A stretch of 64,000 bases of DNA from Deltaproteobacteria bacterium HGW-Deltaproteobacteria-15 (GTDB lineage Bacteria > Desulfobacterota > DSM-4660 > Desulfatiglandales > HGW-15), in NCBI GenBank assembly GCA_002840535.1, contig PHBH01000041.1, forward strand, positions 1 to 64,000, given 5' to 3'. The first letter of the stretch is position 1, and each line of letters starts with the position of its first letter. The position numbers and the translations under genes are program-made. Positions 6,072-15,553 of the stretch are shown one piece after another. Below the pieces are notes generated by a model that did not search any database, was not told the DNA's origin, and saw nothing but the letters and a program-made list of their open reading frames with translations.

Positions 6072-8297
6072 CTACCACCCCTTGAACGGATTGGCGCCGA
6101 TCTCTATCAGCTTGTTTGCAAACTCGTCCAGCAAGGCCGGGAGAGTCTCGTAATCGACGATGGAGACATTCTCGAAGCGCACACGGTCGGACTCGAGCGC
6201 AAGCCTGTTCAGGGTTTCGGAGACTTTGCTCAATCGGATGCTCGACAACTCGCTACCCCTGATGAAGTGGCACTGGTAGTCATCCCCGTGTTTACAGCCC
6301 AGGAGCAGCACCCCATCTATTCCCTTGGAAAGGGCGTCTGCGATCCAGACAAGGTTCATGGAGCCAAGACACCTTAAAGGGACCACCCTGATCCAGGGGT
6401 TGTTCGTCAGGCGGCGGAGTCCGGCCATATCGAGCGCCGGGTAAGCATCGTTTTCACAGGCCAGGACGACGATTCGGGGCTTTTCGGCATCCTCCTCAGG
6501 GACCTCGATGGCTTTGATCATGTTCCCAATCATCGCCACCGAGTAGTTCTTGAACGAGATGATCCTCTCCGGACACGCCCCCATGCACACCCCGCACCTC
6601 CGGCATCGGGTCGGCTGAGGCATCGGATTGCCCTTCTCGTCTTCGTTGATGGCTCCGAAAGGACATTCCACCGTGCACCGCTTGCATTGCGTACATCTCT
6701 GCATTGCAAATTCCGGATAGGTCTGGTCCCCGGCCCTTGGATGCACGGCTGCTCCTCGAGAGGTCAGCTCCACGCATTGAATCGCCTTCATGGCTGCGCC
6801 GGCCGCATCCTCGAGAGCCGTGCCGATATTCATGGGACGGCGAACACATCCTGCCGCGTAGATCCCGGTCCGTCTGGTTTCATAGGGAAAGCAGATAAAG
6901 TGGGAATCCGGAAAGTCATGGCGAAGCGCAGGCACCTCGGGTCCTTGCCTGTATTCGAGATTCAACAGATTGGAGCGTCTGATCACATCGAGCGGTATGG
7001 CGAGCTCATCTTCCTTTTTATCCGCCTGCTGCCCGGGTTTGGGTTCTTTGTTGATATCCTGTCCGAAGGAACTCGCAGGCACCATGCCCGTGGCAAGCAC
7101 GACCAGGTCCAGGTTTTCGAGCATCACCTTCTCGCCCAGCATTTCATCATCAGCGGCAACGCTCACCTTTTCCCCTTCTACCTTTACCTCGGGATCCTGG
7201 CACCGGATGAAGATCACGCCGCTTTCCTGAGCCTTTCTGTAGAGATCTTCGGACTGTCCTGGGGTTCTCATCTCCTTGAACACCACATAGACATTTGCAT
7301 TGCCGTTCTGAGCCTTCACCTGCAGGGCATGTTTAACGCTTGTCGTGCAGCATACGGTCGAACAATAGGGCAGATGATTGGGATCCCTGCTGCCGGCACA
7401 CTGCAGGAATGCTACGCTCGACACGTTCTTGCCGTCGCTCGGGCGGGCGATGGGGGCAGTTCCGAACTTCTCCTCGAAGATGGTGTTGGTAATCACATTG
7501 GGAGAGGCCCCATACCCCAGCTTTGCATCCAATTTAGCCGGATCGTATGGCTGCCAGCCCGGCGCAAGAACGATCGCGCCGACATCGTGCTCCGCCTGGG
7601 TTCCGTTCTGTTTGATGGTAACCTTGAACACACCCGGACCACCGGATGTCTTTTCGACCGTTGCCCCGGTGTACAGCTTAATCTTTCCATTCTTCGCCAC
7701 TTCGGCGGCGAGGCCTTCCACGAGACCATTCTGAAGCTCTTTGTAAGGCCTTACCGCAATCTGTTTGACCTTTTTCTGAAAGCCCCCGAGCTCCTTTTCC
7801 TTTTCCACAAGAACGACGGAATACCCTGCTTTGGCCGCTTCCAGGGCCGAGGTCATTCCCGCCAGCCCTCCACCTACGACCAGAATGTCTTTCGAGATCT
7901 CCTGCTCCGGCTTGTAGGGTACGGGCAGTTCCATAGCAGTGACTTTGGCCATGGCCATCCGAAGATAATCCTCAGCCATCATCTGGGTATCCTCCGCGCC
8001 GGCAGGCTGAGTCCATGCCACCTGCTCCCGCAGATTCACCCGATCCACAATGCAATTTTCGAAATTGAACACATCGTACATAACCCTGGGGGAGCAAGCG
8101 CCGATAACGATCGTGTTCACCCCTTCATCGCTGATATCCTTCCTGATGAGTTCCGCACCTTCCGGGCTGCACAAAGTGGAATGGTTCCGGCATACCGGCG
8201 CGCTCTCCTCCGAAGCCAGCTTGCCGAGCTGTTCTATGTTCAGGGCATCACCGATGCCGCATCCTGTGCAAAAGTAGACTCCAATTTTCTTATCCAT
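6072..8297 (-). CDS. qmoB: Quinone-interacting membrane-bound oxidoreductase subunit B
   Basis: A 741-residue HdrA-type flavoprotein. The N-terminus has CTGCG (C10, C13). The FAD-binding GGGLAG motif is at residues 142-147. Two ferredoxin-type [4Fe-4S] motifs, CTQCKRCTVECP and CRRCGVCMGACP, lie at about 530-585. The last ~130 residues match an MvhD-like iron-sulfur domain (PLRCLGSMN... LLGCKHGDDYQC). This long form with a fused MvhD domain is the one found in the Qmo complex of sulfate reducers. GGAGG precedes the ATG, and the gene starts 6 nt after the qmoA stop. Confidence 0.96.
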   Translation of the reverse strand: MDKKIGVYFCTGCGIGDALNIEQLGKLASEESAPVCRNHSTLCSPEGAELIRKDISDEGVNTIVIGACSPRVMYDVFNFENCIVDRVNLREQVAWTQPAGAEDTQMMAEDYLRMAMAKVTAMELPVPYKPEQEISKDILVVGGGLAGMTSALEAAKAGYSVVLVEKEKELGGFQKKVKQIAVRPYKELQNGLVEGLAAEVAKNGKIKLYTGATVEKTSGGPGVFKVTIKQNGTQAEHDVGAIVLAPGWQPYDPAKLDAKLGYGASPNVITNTIFEEKFGTAPIARPSDGKNVSSVAFLQCAGSRDPNHLPYCSTVCCTTSVKHALQVKAQNGNANVYVVFKEMRTPGQSEDLYRKAQESGVIFIRCQDPEVKVEGEKVSVAADDEMLGEKVMLENLDLVVLATGMVPASSFGQDINKEPKPGQQADKKEDELAIPLDVIRRSNLLNLEYRQGPEVPALRHDFPDSHFICFPYETRRTGIYAAGCVRRPMNIGTALEDAAGAAMKAIQCVELTSRGAAVHPRAGDQTYPEFAMQRCTQCKRCTVECPFGAINEDEKGNPMPQPTRCRRCGVCMGACPERIISFKNYSVAMIGNMIKAIEVPEEDAEKPRIVVLACENDAYPALDMAGLRRLTNNPWIRVVPLRCLGSMNLVWIADALSKGIDGVLLLGCKHGDDYQCHFIRGSELSSIRLSKVSETLNRLALESDRVRFENVSIVDYETLPALLDEFANKLIEIGANPFKGW

Positions 8298-8303
8298 TCG
8301 GGC

Positions 8304-9566
8304 TTACCTCCTCGCGACGGATTGAATGGCTTTTAAGGCAGCGGCGGTTCCATCCTGGACGGATTCCTGAACCCCGGCAGGGACCCGGGTGCATCCTGCT
8401 GCAATAATCCCCGGTCCGGCATTCTGGGAAGCCACAAAGCCGTAATCATCATAGGCAACCTTCACAGGCAAAGGATTGACCGAGGTGTTGGGCTGCATCC
8501 CTGTTGCAAGCACGGCCATATCCACCGTGATCTCCTGCAGCGCCTCTTTCGTGGTATCTTCGACCCTCAGCACCAGGCCCTTTCCAGTGGCGTCCTGTGC
8601 AATCTTCGCCACCTTTCCCTTGAAGAACTCGATCTTCTCATCCTTCTTCACATTGACGTAGAAATCCTCCAGCCGATCGGTGGCCCGGATGTCAATGAAA
8701 AAGATGGTGATTTTAGCATCGGGATATTGTTCGCGCACGTAGGTGGCCTGTTTCATGGAAGCAAGACAGCAGATGCCCGAGCAGTAGGCCAGATGGTTCT
8801 CGTCGCGGGAGCCTGCGCATTGGATGAAGGCAACGCTCTTGGGAGGCTGATTGTCGGATGGGCGAAGAATCTTTCCCTGGGTCGGGCCCGAATACGATGC
8901 GAGCCGCTCCATCATGACATTGGTGATCACATCGGGATACTGCCCGAACCCGTAGGTATCCAGCTTGGCGGCATCATAGGGTCTCCATCCCGTTGTCCAC
9001 ACCACAGACCCTACTTTCAGGTTCATCGTTCTGACCTGCATGTCGAGCTCGATCGCACCGTAGGGACATGCCTCCTTGACTCTCTGGGCATCCCCGCTCT
9101 TGACGAGCTCGGGAGCCAACACGTATCGCATCGGGAATGCAAGGTCATGAGGGAGATAAGCGGCCTTGATCTTATTCATCCCATAGTTGAAGGGATTTTC
9201 GATCTCCATACCGCATGCCTCGGCACACTTGCCGCAAGCCGTACATTTTTCGTTCACATACCGGGGGCTCAGTTTGATGGAGACATCGAAATCGCCCGCT
9301 TCGCCGGAAATCTTCTCGACCTCGGCCATGGTAAAAAATCTGATCCTGGGATTCTGCCGGATCCTGCGGAAGTTGATCTCCAGGCCGCAGTAGGGAGGAC
9401 ACAGCTTCGGGAAATAATGATGGAGCTGCGTCACCCTGCCGCCCAGGTAAGGATTTTTTTCCACGAGATACGTATCATATCCTGCTTCGGCCGCTTCAAT
9501 GGCCGCAGTCAGACCGCTCATTCCGCCGCCGACCACCAGGATACTCTGGGTCTCTTTGGTTGCCAT
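8304..9566 (-). CDS. qmoA: Quinone-interacting membrane-bound oxidoreductase subunit A
   Basis: A 420-residue HdrA-like flavoprotein. FAD binding is shown by VVGGGMSGLTAAIEAAEAG at residues 11-29, with a second dinucleotide-fold segment around SVAFIQCAGSRDENHLAYC. A [4Fe-4S] ligand set C108-x2-C111-x2-C114-x3-C118 is present. The ATG at 9566 is preferred because GAGGAGG sits 6 nt upstream; the ATG at 9572 directly abuts the SD. It is the first gene of qmoABC and accepts or donates electrons with AprAB in the cytoplasm. Confidence 0.95.
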   Translation of the reverse strand: MATKETQSILVVGGGMSGLTAAIEAAEAGYDTYLVEKNPYLGGRVTQLHHYFPKLCPPYCGLEINFRRIRQNPRIRFFTMAEVEKISGEAGDFDVSIKLSPRYVNEKCTACGKCAEACGMEIENPFNYGMNKIKAAYLPHDLAFPMRYVLAPELVKSGDAQRVKEACPYGAIELDMQVRTMNLKVGSVVWTTGWRPYDAAKLDTYGFGQYPDVITNVMMERLASYSGPTQGKILRPSDNQPPKSVAFIQCAGSRDENHLAYCSGICCLASMKQATYVREQYPDAKITIFFIDIRATDRLEDFYVNVKKDEKIEFFKGKVAKIAQDATGKGLVLRVEDTTKEALQEITVDMAVLATGMQPNTSVNPLPVKVAYDDYGFVASQNAGPGIIAAGCTRVPAGVQESVQDGTAAALKAIQSVARR

Positions 9567-9603
9567 GCTCATCCTCCTCGGTTAGATGAATATTAATAAA
9601 ACC

Positions 9604-9619
9604 CCTTTGTACACAAAGG
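9604..9619. promoter_or_regulatory. Palindrome upstream of qmoA, possible operator
   Basis: CCTTTGT-AC-ACAAAGG is a perfect 7+7 inverted repeat with a 2-nt centre, 38 nt upstream of the qmoA start. A loop of two bases disfavours an RNA hairpin and favours a dimeric DNA-binding site. No regulator is known for it. Confidence 0.4.
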
Positions 9620-9719
9620 AGTCCCTTCTGATCAGCTATTCGCTCGCATCAGGGCAGAAAAATCTCCCCTGAGGATCTCAGTTCTGCTGGAAGAGAATAG
9701 GTCGTTAATTTTTAGAGCA

Positions 9720-9741
9720 GTGTAGGAGGTTTGACCTACAC
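9720..9741. promoter_or_regulatory. Hairpin between the ETF-QO gene and qmoA
   Basis: GTGTAGG and CCTACAC pair around an 8-nt loop. On the minus strand the nearest T-rich run is about 7 nt downstream, so it could be a weak terminator or a second regulatory palindrome. Confidence 0.35.
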
Positions 9742-9830
9742 GACAGGAGTGTCAAACCAGATCACCGTAATCGAGGGTCTGTTCAAGCCCGGATAACCGC
9801 TCCCTCTCGCCAGGAAGCGCGCTCTGCGGG

Positions 9831-11531
9831 TTATATGATCGTGTACTTCGGCCCCCCGCCCCCCTCGGGTGGCACCCACGTGATATTCTCATACGGATCT
9901 TTGACGTCGCAGGTCTTGCAGTGTACGCAGTTGGAGAAGTTGAGCTTCATCTTCGGTTTTCCCGTGGCCTCGTCCACTTCCATCTCGTACACGCCTGCCG
10001 GGCAAAATCGCACACAGGGGTTCTGGTATTCCCTGGCGCAATCACCGTAGCACTTTCTCAGATCCCGGATTTTCAGATGCGGAGGCTGCTTTTCCTCGTG
10101 GGTCGCCCCTGAGTAATAGACATCCGTCATCTTGTCGAAGGTCAGCGTCCCGTCGAACTTGATGTTTCCCTGCTGCTCGTCCGTGGGAGCATCCGTCCCG
10201 TAAAGATCACGGGATTTCTTCAAATGCTTGTAGTCATTGTCGGCGGGAAGGCGCCCTTTGAAGATCCTGCCTCCCAGTATATATTGAAGACCTGACTTGA
10301 ACAACCCCCACCAGACCCCTTTTTGAAACGCCTGGTGGAAATTTCGGACCTTGTAGAGTTCCTTTCCGATGTAGCTCTGATAGACGTCTGACTCGTACTT
10401 CTCTAATTGCGATTTCGAGTAATCGCCTTTCAGCATCGCTTCGAATATGGCTTCCGCCGCCAGCATGCCCGACTTCATCACCACATGGATTCCCTTGATT
10501 TTCTGGCTGATGAAGAGGCTCGCCGAATCTCCGACGATCATGCCACCATCGAAGAGAAGCTTTGGAACCGAGAAATATCCGCCGACAGGCGCCGTTTTGG
10601 CCCCATACTGCACCATTTTCCCGTCCTTCAACAGCTCAGCCACAAACGGATGCAGCTTGAATTTCTGGAATTCGCGATGAGGATCGATATACGGGTCGCC
10701 ATAATCCAATCCCGTCATGAGCCCCAGGGAGACCTTGTTGTCCTTCAGTCCATAGATGAAGCCGCCCCCGTACGTGTCACTCTTTAGAGGATAGCCCATG
10801 GTGTGGACTACGGCGCCAGGTTGGATTCTCCCCGCCGGGAGTTCCCACACCTCTTTGACGCCGACCACATAGGTTTGCGGGTTTTTCCCATTGTCCAGCC
10901 CGTATCTGCGGATGACCGTCTTGGTCAGGCTTCCACGCGAGCCTTCTCCAAGAACCGTGACCTTGGCGTGCAGATCAATCCCCGGCTCAAAGTTTGATTT
11001 CTTCTGGCCGTCGGCGTCTATCCCTTTGTCGCCGGTGCGCACACCGATGACCCGTTTCCCCTCATAGAGGATTTCCGTGCCCGCGAATCCAGGAAAGATG
11101 TTCACCCCGGCCTCTTCGACAAGAGCGCCCATCCATTCGGTAAGCTTGGAGAGAGAGACCACGTAGTTTCCGTGATTGTTCAAAGGAGGCGGCGTGATCG
11201 GGGCCTTGAGTCTTCCCCCTTTTGTCAGGAAGCAGACCTCTTCGCTCTTCACTTCAGCCTCGAGTGGCGCATTCTTTTCCTGAAAGTCAGGAACCAGTTC
11301 CTTCAGCGCAACCGGATCCATCACCGCCCCTGAGATGCCGTGAGCGCCGACATACGCGCCCTTCTCCAGGACCGCGATCATGACTTCGTCCAGCTTCTTC
11401 CCGTTTCCTTCTTTCTCCACCTTTTCATTGTGCTTCCTGATAAGATTGGAAAGGTGAAGCGCTCCGCTCAGGCAGGCGATTCCGCCACCAACGAAGAGTA
11501 CATCCACTTCCATGACTTCATGTTCGTCCAT
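9831..11531 (-). CDS. Electron transfer flavoprotein:quinone oxidoreductase
   Basis: A 566-residue protein of the ETF-QO/FixC family. The N-terminal FAD fold is seen as VDVLFVGGGIACLSGALHLS, followed by GAHGISGAVMDP, and the C-terminus carries the ferredoxin-like [4Fe-4S] segment (CVRFCPAGVYE ... FSNCVHCKTCDVKDP) ending near EGGGGPKY as in mitochondrial ETF-QO. The enzyme passes electrons from ETF, reduced by acyl-CoA dehydrogenases, to membrane quinone. GGAGG lies 8-12 nt before the ATG. It sits between the aprA terminator and qmoA on the same strand, so it may be co-expressed with qmoABC; the 264-nt gap before qmoA makes that uncertain. Confidence 0.92.
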   Translation of the reverse strand: MDEHEVMEVDVLFVGGGIACLSGALHLSNLIRKHNEKVEKEGNGKKLDEVMIAVLEKGAYVGAHGISGAVMDPVALKELVPDFQEKNAPLEAEVKSEEVCFLTKGGRLKAPITPPPLNNHGNYVVSLSKLTEWMGALVEEAGVNIFPGFAGTEILYEGKRVIGVRTGDKGIDADGQKKSNFEPGIDLHAKVTVLGEGSRGSLTKTVIRRYGLDNGKNPQTYVVGVKEVWELPAGRIQPGAVVHTMGYPLKSDTYGGGFIYGLKDNKVSLGLMTGLDYGDPYIDPHREFQKFKLHPFVAELLKDGKMVQYGAKTAPVGGYFSVPKLLFDGGMIVGDSASLFISQKIKGIHVVMKSGMLAAEAIFEAMLKGDYSKSQLEKYESDVYQSYIGKELYKVRNFHQAFQKGVWWGLFKSGLQYILGGRIFKGRLPADNDYKHLKKSRDLYGTDAPTDEQQGNIKFDGTLTFDKMTDVYYSGATHEEKQPPHLKIRDLRKCYGDCAREYQNPCVRFCPAGVYEMEVDEATGKPKMKLNFSNCVHCKTCDVKDPYENITWVPPEGGGGPKYTII

Positions 11532-11763
11532 CCCGGGGGTCCTCCTTGAGATTCAGCCAGACTGTGCTCTGTTTGCATGTCCCGGCGCGTGATTCGGGTA
11601 CGAAAGAGAAGATATTCCTCTCTTTCGATCAAAGGCACACAAATGGTTAATATTTTGCGAGAATATAGCGTTTTGTCTATAGCATATGCGCGGAAAGAAG
11701 TGCAAGCTAAAATTTAGCTTCTTCTTGTGCCCGCATTGCAGAAGCTTTGTCTGCAATCCATGG

Positions 11764-11804
11764 TAAAAAAAACCCCGGCTGCATTCAAGCGCAGCCGAGG
11801 TTTT
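11764..11804 (-). terminator. Rho-independent terminator of aprBA
   Basis: On the minus strand a GC-rich stem (CCTCGGCTGC pairing with GCAGCCGGGG) is followed immediately by a run of eight T. It lies 23 nt after the aprA stop. Confidence 0.9.
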
Positions 11805-11826
11805 CAGGCAAAAATTTGAAGGTTAA

Positions 11827-13710
11827 TTATGCACCGGGCAGTGTCCAGATGTCTTTCTTCATCATCTTCCACTCGCCGGTCTTGGGATCACACTGACAGT
11901 TGACAAAGCACTTCCAGTTCTTGTCATCCATCTTGGGGGTGTCGGACCGGAAATAGTATCCGGGCCATCTGGTCTCTTCCCTGAAGAGGATGGTACGAAT
12001 GTGGGCTTCGGCCTGAGCTGTCCTCTGGTTGTTCTCCCAGACCCTCATCAGTTCGTTGAGATCCCGGGCAGCACTCTTCTGTGCGTCTTCCTTCAGCATG
12101 ACCATCAGTTCCAGACCCCTCTCACAAAGGGCCTTGCTGGTCTTGAAGGCGGAAATGACGCCGCCCGCATACTCATCCATCAGTTTCTGGAGTCGATGCA
12201 GGTACTGCCTGGGAATGATGTAATTGGTGTTGATTTCAGGATCCGTTGTCTCCTTGCTGTGCTTTTCCCACAGGTCCATAGGCAGGAGGATCTTGGCTTT
12301 CAGCTTCTCTACTTCGGCCGCGTCGACCTTCGGCTCCTGGCCTTTTTCTACGATGTACTGGATGGCCGCCTTGCCGGCGATTCTTCCCTCGGTATGGGAA
12401 CCTGAGGAGAACTTATGGCTGGAGGCACCGGAGCCGTCTCCGATTGCGAACAGGCCGTCCACCGTGGTCATGTTGGCATAGCCCCATTTGTACGGTGTAG
12501 GCAGGTCTTCAGGACCGCTCACCCATGCGCCGGAGGCGCCGGAGTGGGATCCGATGAAGTACGGCTCGCATGCCGCGATCTCAGAGTGCTTTTCCTCGGG
12601 CTTCACATTCTGTGCTGCCCAGAGAATGGCCTGGGAGATGGTCATATCCAGAAAATCTTCCCACGCCTCGCTCTCCAGTTCCTTCATCTTCTTCTTGAAG
12701 GCCTTGGGGTCGTCCTTGTACTGGGCGGCAATGGCCTGAATGGCCTTGTCCGTTTCCATGTACAGCGGGCCGTAACCGGCATCCACGTCCAGCATGCCGA
12801 GGTAGTTTCTCAGGTTGGCCGGAATCGGTTTGGCCAATCCGTAAGGAGCCCAGTTCTGGAGCTCGCCCACCCTGACGTTCATGTAGTTGCCGCCGACTGC
12901 GCTGATAGCCGCAGACTTGAACAGCAGGAACCACGCGCCGACCGGACCGTAGGCATCCTTGAACCTGACCGGAATGAATCGCACTTCCTGGCAGGTCATC
13001 TCGGCGCCGGCCTTGATGGTGAAATAGGCGCTCGATCCGGAGTTGAAGGGGGGATACCAGGAGCGGCCGAAGCCCTCACCCACTGAACGGGGCCTGAACA
13101 CATGCACCGCGCCGCCCATTCCGGCGATCACGGCCTTGGCCTTGAAAACATAAAACTTGTTCTCACGGGTGCTGAATCCGACTGCGCCCACGCAGCGATT
13201 CCCGTCCATCAGAGGATCGACAATGAACACCCTCTCATAGATCTCGCCGCCGGCTTCCGCCAATGCGTTCTTCGCCGCCTCGGCAATGAGGATCTTGTAG
13301 GACTCGCCGTTGATCATCAGCTGCCATCGGCCTTCATGAACGTATTTGCCCTTCTCGTCTTTCCAGATCTTGAGACCCCATTTTTCAAACAGGTGAACCG
13401 TGGAGTCCACGTGACGAGCAATATTGTACACCAGGTCTTCTCGGGAGATTCCCATCAGGTCCTGGCGAACGTATTTGACGTAATCTTCAACGGTGTTCTC
13501 ACCGTCTCGGATGCCCACGTACTGATTGATGGCCGAAAGCCCCATGGCCACGGCGCCGCTTCTGTCCAGGGCGGCCTTGTCCACCAGCACGACTTTCAAC
13601 CCTTTCTTTTTTGCCCAATAGGAAGCCTCTGTAGCGGCTCCACATGCAGAGAACCCTCCACCCAGAATCAGGAGGTCGCTCTTTACTTCTACCGTTTCAA
13701 AATTCGCCAT
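11827..13710 (-). CDS. aprA: Adenylylsulfate (APS) reductase alpha subunit
   Basis: A 627-residue FAD subunit of dissimilatory APS reductase, which reduces APS to sulfite and AMP in the cytoplasm. The N-terminal FAD motif is LLILGGGFSACGAATEA, with DRSGAVAMGLSAINQY and a GRSWYPPFN segment in the substrate region as in known AprA. Length is slightly short of the ~650-660 usual for the family, but both ends align in character, so it appears whole. It follows aprB by 18 nt, with AAGGAGGTA before the ATG, and ends at a strong terminator. Confidence 0.97.
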   Translation of the reverse strand: MANFETVEVKSDLLILGGGFSACGAATEASYWAKKKGLKVVLVDKAALDRSGAVAMGLSAINQYVGIRDGENTVEDYVKYVRQDLMGISREDLVYNIARHVDSTVHLFEKWGLKIWKDEKGKYVHEGRWQLMINGESYKILIAEAAKNALAEAGGEIYERVFIVDPLMDGNRCVGAVGFSTRENKFYVFKAKAVIAGMGGAVHVFRPRSVGEGFGRSWYPPFNSGSSAYFTIKAGAEMTCQEVRFIPVRFKDAYGPVGAWFLLFKSAAISAVGGNYMNVRVGELQNWAPYGLAKPIPANLRNYLGMLDVDAGYGPLYMETDKAIQAIAAQYKDDPKAFKKKMKELESEAWEDFLDMTISQAILWAAQNVKPEEKHSEIAACEPYFIGSHSGASGAWVSGPEDLPTPYKWGYANMTTVDGLFAIGDGSGASSHKFSSGSHTEGRIAGKAAIQYIVEKGQEPKVDAAEVEKLKAKILLPMDLWEKHSKETTDPEINTNYIIPRQYLHRLQKLMDEYAGGVISAFKTSKALCERGLELMVMLKEDAQKSAARDLNELMRVWENNQRTAQAEAHIRTILFREETRWPGYYFRSDTPKMDDKNWKCFVNCQCDPKTGEWKMMKKDIWTLPGA

Positions 13711-13728
13711 GTTCTATACCTCCTTATC

Positions 13729-14166
13729 TTATTTTACGGTCGGGACTTCCTTAAGTCCCAGGGAATCCGGTTCCGTTGCAAGGGCCGCGCTTTTCAGGTC
13801 GTCATGGGTCTGGTACCCGCCGAGAGGTTTGGCGGAACCTTCGGGTGTGGTCCTGGTGGGGAACTTGAACCTTTTTATGGACCCATCCCTGAACTTCACC
13901 GTCCACATAATGTCCTCAGAGCCTCTGAGCGGCGTTGCGCTGGCGCCCAGGGGGATGAAGTCCGCGTAGCCACGGACGTCCATGGCCTGCTGGGGGCAGA
14001 TCTTCACGCAGCACATGCATTCCCAGCACATTTGAGGATCGCGGTTGTAGGCCTTCATTCTTTCCTTATCGAGAACCATGAGGTCATTGGGGCAGATATA
14101 CATGCAGGCTGTCTTGTCCTGCCCCTTGCAACCGTCACACTTCTCAACCATCACATAGCTAGGCAT
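13729..14166 (-). CDS. aprB: Adenylylsulfate (APS) reductase beta subunit
   Basis: A 145-residue ferredoxin-like subunit. The ligands of the two [4Fe-4S] clusters are C10, C13, C21, C25 and C47, C50, C53, C57; the wide C13-C21 spacing is characteristic of AprB. The C-terminal tail (about residues 90-145) is the arm that wraps around AprA. The start is ATG 14166 after TGGAGGTG; an ATG at 14178 lies inside that SD and is rejected. First gene of the aprBA pair. Confidence 0.97.
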   Translation of the reverse strand: MPSYVMVEKCDGCKGQDKTACMYICPNDLMVLDKERMKAYNRDPQMCWECMCCVKICPQQAMDVRGYADFIPLGASATPLRGSEDIMWTVKFRDGSIKRFKFPTRTTPEGSAKPLGGYQTHDDLKSAALATEPDSLGLKEVPTVK

Positions 14167-14332
14167 ATACACCTCCATCGAAATTTAGAGATTAATAGAT
14201 TCATATTACCGTTCATTAGAAGTTCTTGTTTTACCGATGCACCCCCTTTCATCATTTGTTGGCGCTTGACAGCATCCGTTAAGTTTACGTTTCTTGTTTG
14301 CTTCTCTGCTTACTTCTCCAGGAAAAATCCAA

Positions 14333-15553
14333 TCAGGATTTCTTGACATCTCCGGTTGCAGCGCCGTGCAGTTTGATCTCCACCTTCTTGTCGAGCTTCT
14401 GATAGTAGTCCGTCAGGACGGATGCGACCTCGGGCCGGGAGAACTCTACCGGGAGCTTGCCCCCTTCTGAAAGGGTCTTGCGCACCACGGTCCCGGAAAG
14501 CATGAGCCGGTCATCCTTCTTGTGGGGGCAGGTCTTCATTGAGGCCATGCCACCGCATTTGTAGCACCAGAAGGTCCAGTCGATGTTCAGATTCTGGCAT
14601 TTCAACGCGCCTTTCGGGATCTCATCGAAGATTTTCTGCGCGTCAAACGGGCCATAATAGTCACCCACACCGGCATGATCCCTGCCGATGATCATGTGGC
14701 TGCAGCCGTAGTTCTGTCGGAAAACGGCATGCAACAGGGCCTCTCTCGGGCCGGCGTATCGCATTTCCATAGGATACCCGCCCTGAACGACGGTCCCTTT
14801 CACGAAATAGTTGTCGACCAGCACATCAATGGCCTTCACCCTCACGTCCGCCGGAATATCCCCTTCCTTCAGCTTCCCAACCAACTGGTGGATGTAAACC
14901 CCGTCCATGACCTCCACGGCGATCTTGGCCAGGAATTCATGGGACCGATGCATGGGGTTGCGGAGTTGAAGGGCCGCCACACGTTTCCAGCCCAGCTTTT
15001 CAAAGATCTGCCTGGACTCGGCAGGCCTCTGGTAGATGTCCTTGAACTGCTCGGGGTAGTAGCTCTCGCTCAGAACCTTGATAGGCCCGGCCAGGTTGTA
15101 CTTCCCCTGTTCCATGACCTTTTGCACCCCCGGGTGCTCCTTATCGGTGGCCTTGAAGACCGCCTTGCACTCGTATTCCTTGTCAATGGTGTACTTCTCT
15201 GTCACTTTCATCGTGGCGATAATCGTCCCTGTCTCCTCATCCACCAGGGAAAGCTCATCTCCTGATTTTACGCCCTCGTCATCGGTGGAGACCGTAATAG
15301 GAATAGGCCAGAAAGTCCCATCGGCCATGGTGTACTTGTCGCAAACGCCCTTCCAATCCGCTTTGGTCATGAATCCGGTCAGCGGGGTAAAGGCGCCGAT
15401 GCCCAGCATGATGGCATCCGATGTTTCCCTGGTGGTGATAGTGATCTTTTTCAGGCCCTGAGCCTTTTTCTTCTCCGCCTCCAGGGCAGATCCTTCCAGA
15501 AGCAGGGGCATGAGTTTCTCTTGTTTCCCATGAGGTGCAATAAGATCCGACAT
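14333..15553 (-). CDS. sat: Sulfate adenylyltransferase (ATP sulfurylase)
   Basis: A 406-residue protein that makes APS from sulfate and ATP. The nucleotide-binding RNPMHRSHE motif begins at R198 (HxxH histidines 202 and 205), and GRDHAG follows at 290-295. A zinc-binding stretch CYKCGG...CPH near residue 330-345 is typical of the homo-oligomeric prokaryotic enzyme. GGAGG lies 7 nt before the ATG. It is separated from aprB by 166 nt, so it may have its own transcript or read through into aprBA. Confidence 0.97.
   Translation of the reverse strand: MSDLIAPHGKQEKLMPLLLEGSALEAEKKKAQGLKKITITTRETSDAIMLGIGAFTPLTGFMTKADWKGVCDKYTMADGTFWPIPITVSTDDEGVKSGDELSLVDEETGTIIATMKVTEKYTIDKEYECKAVFKATDKEHPGVQKVMEQGKYNLAGPIKVLSESYYPEQFKDIYQRPAESRQIFEKLGWKRVAALQLRNPMHRSHEFLAKIAVEVMDGVYIHQLVGKLKEGDIPADVRVKAIDVLVDNYFVKGTVVQGGYPMEMRYAGPREALLHAVFRQNYGCSHMIIGRDHAGVGDYYGPFDAQKIFDEIPKGALKCQNLNIDWTFWCYKCGGMASMKTCPHKKDDRLMLSGTVVRKTLSEGGKLPVEFSRPEVASVLTDYYQKLDKKVEIKLHGAATGDVKKS

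Noticed and set aside
6687..8336. A 549-codon open frame antisense to qmoB
   Set aside because: It mirrors the GC-rich third-position pattern of qmoB, has no ribosome site and no family resemblance; qmoB on the other strand has full motif support.
13102..14346. A 414-codon open frame antisense to aprA and aprB
   Set aside because: It spans two real genes on the opposite strand and has no motif or SD.
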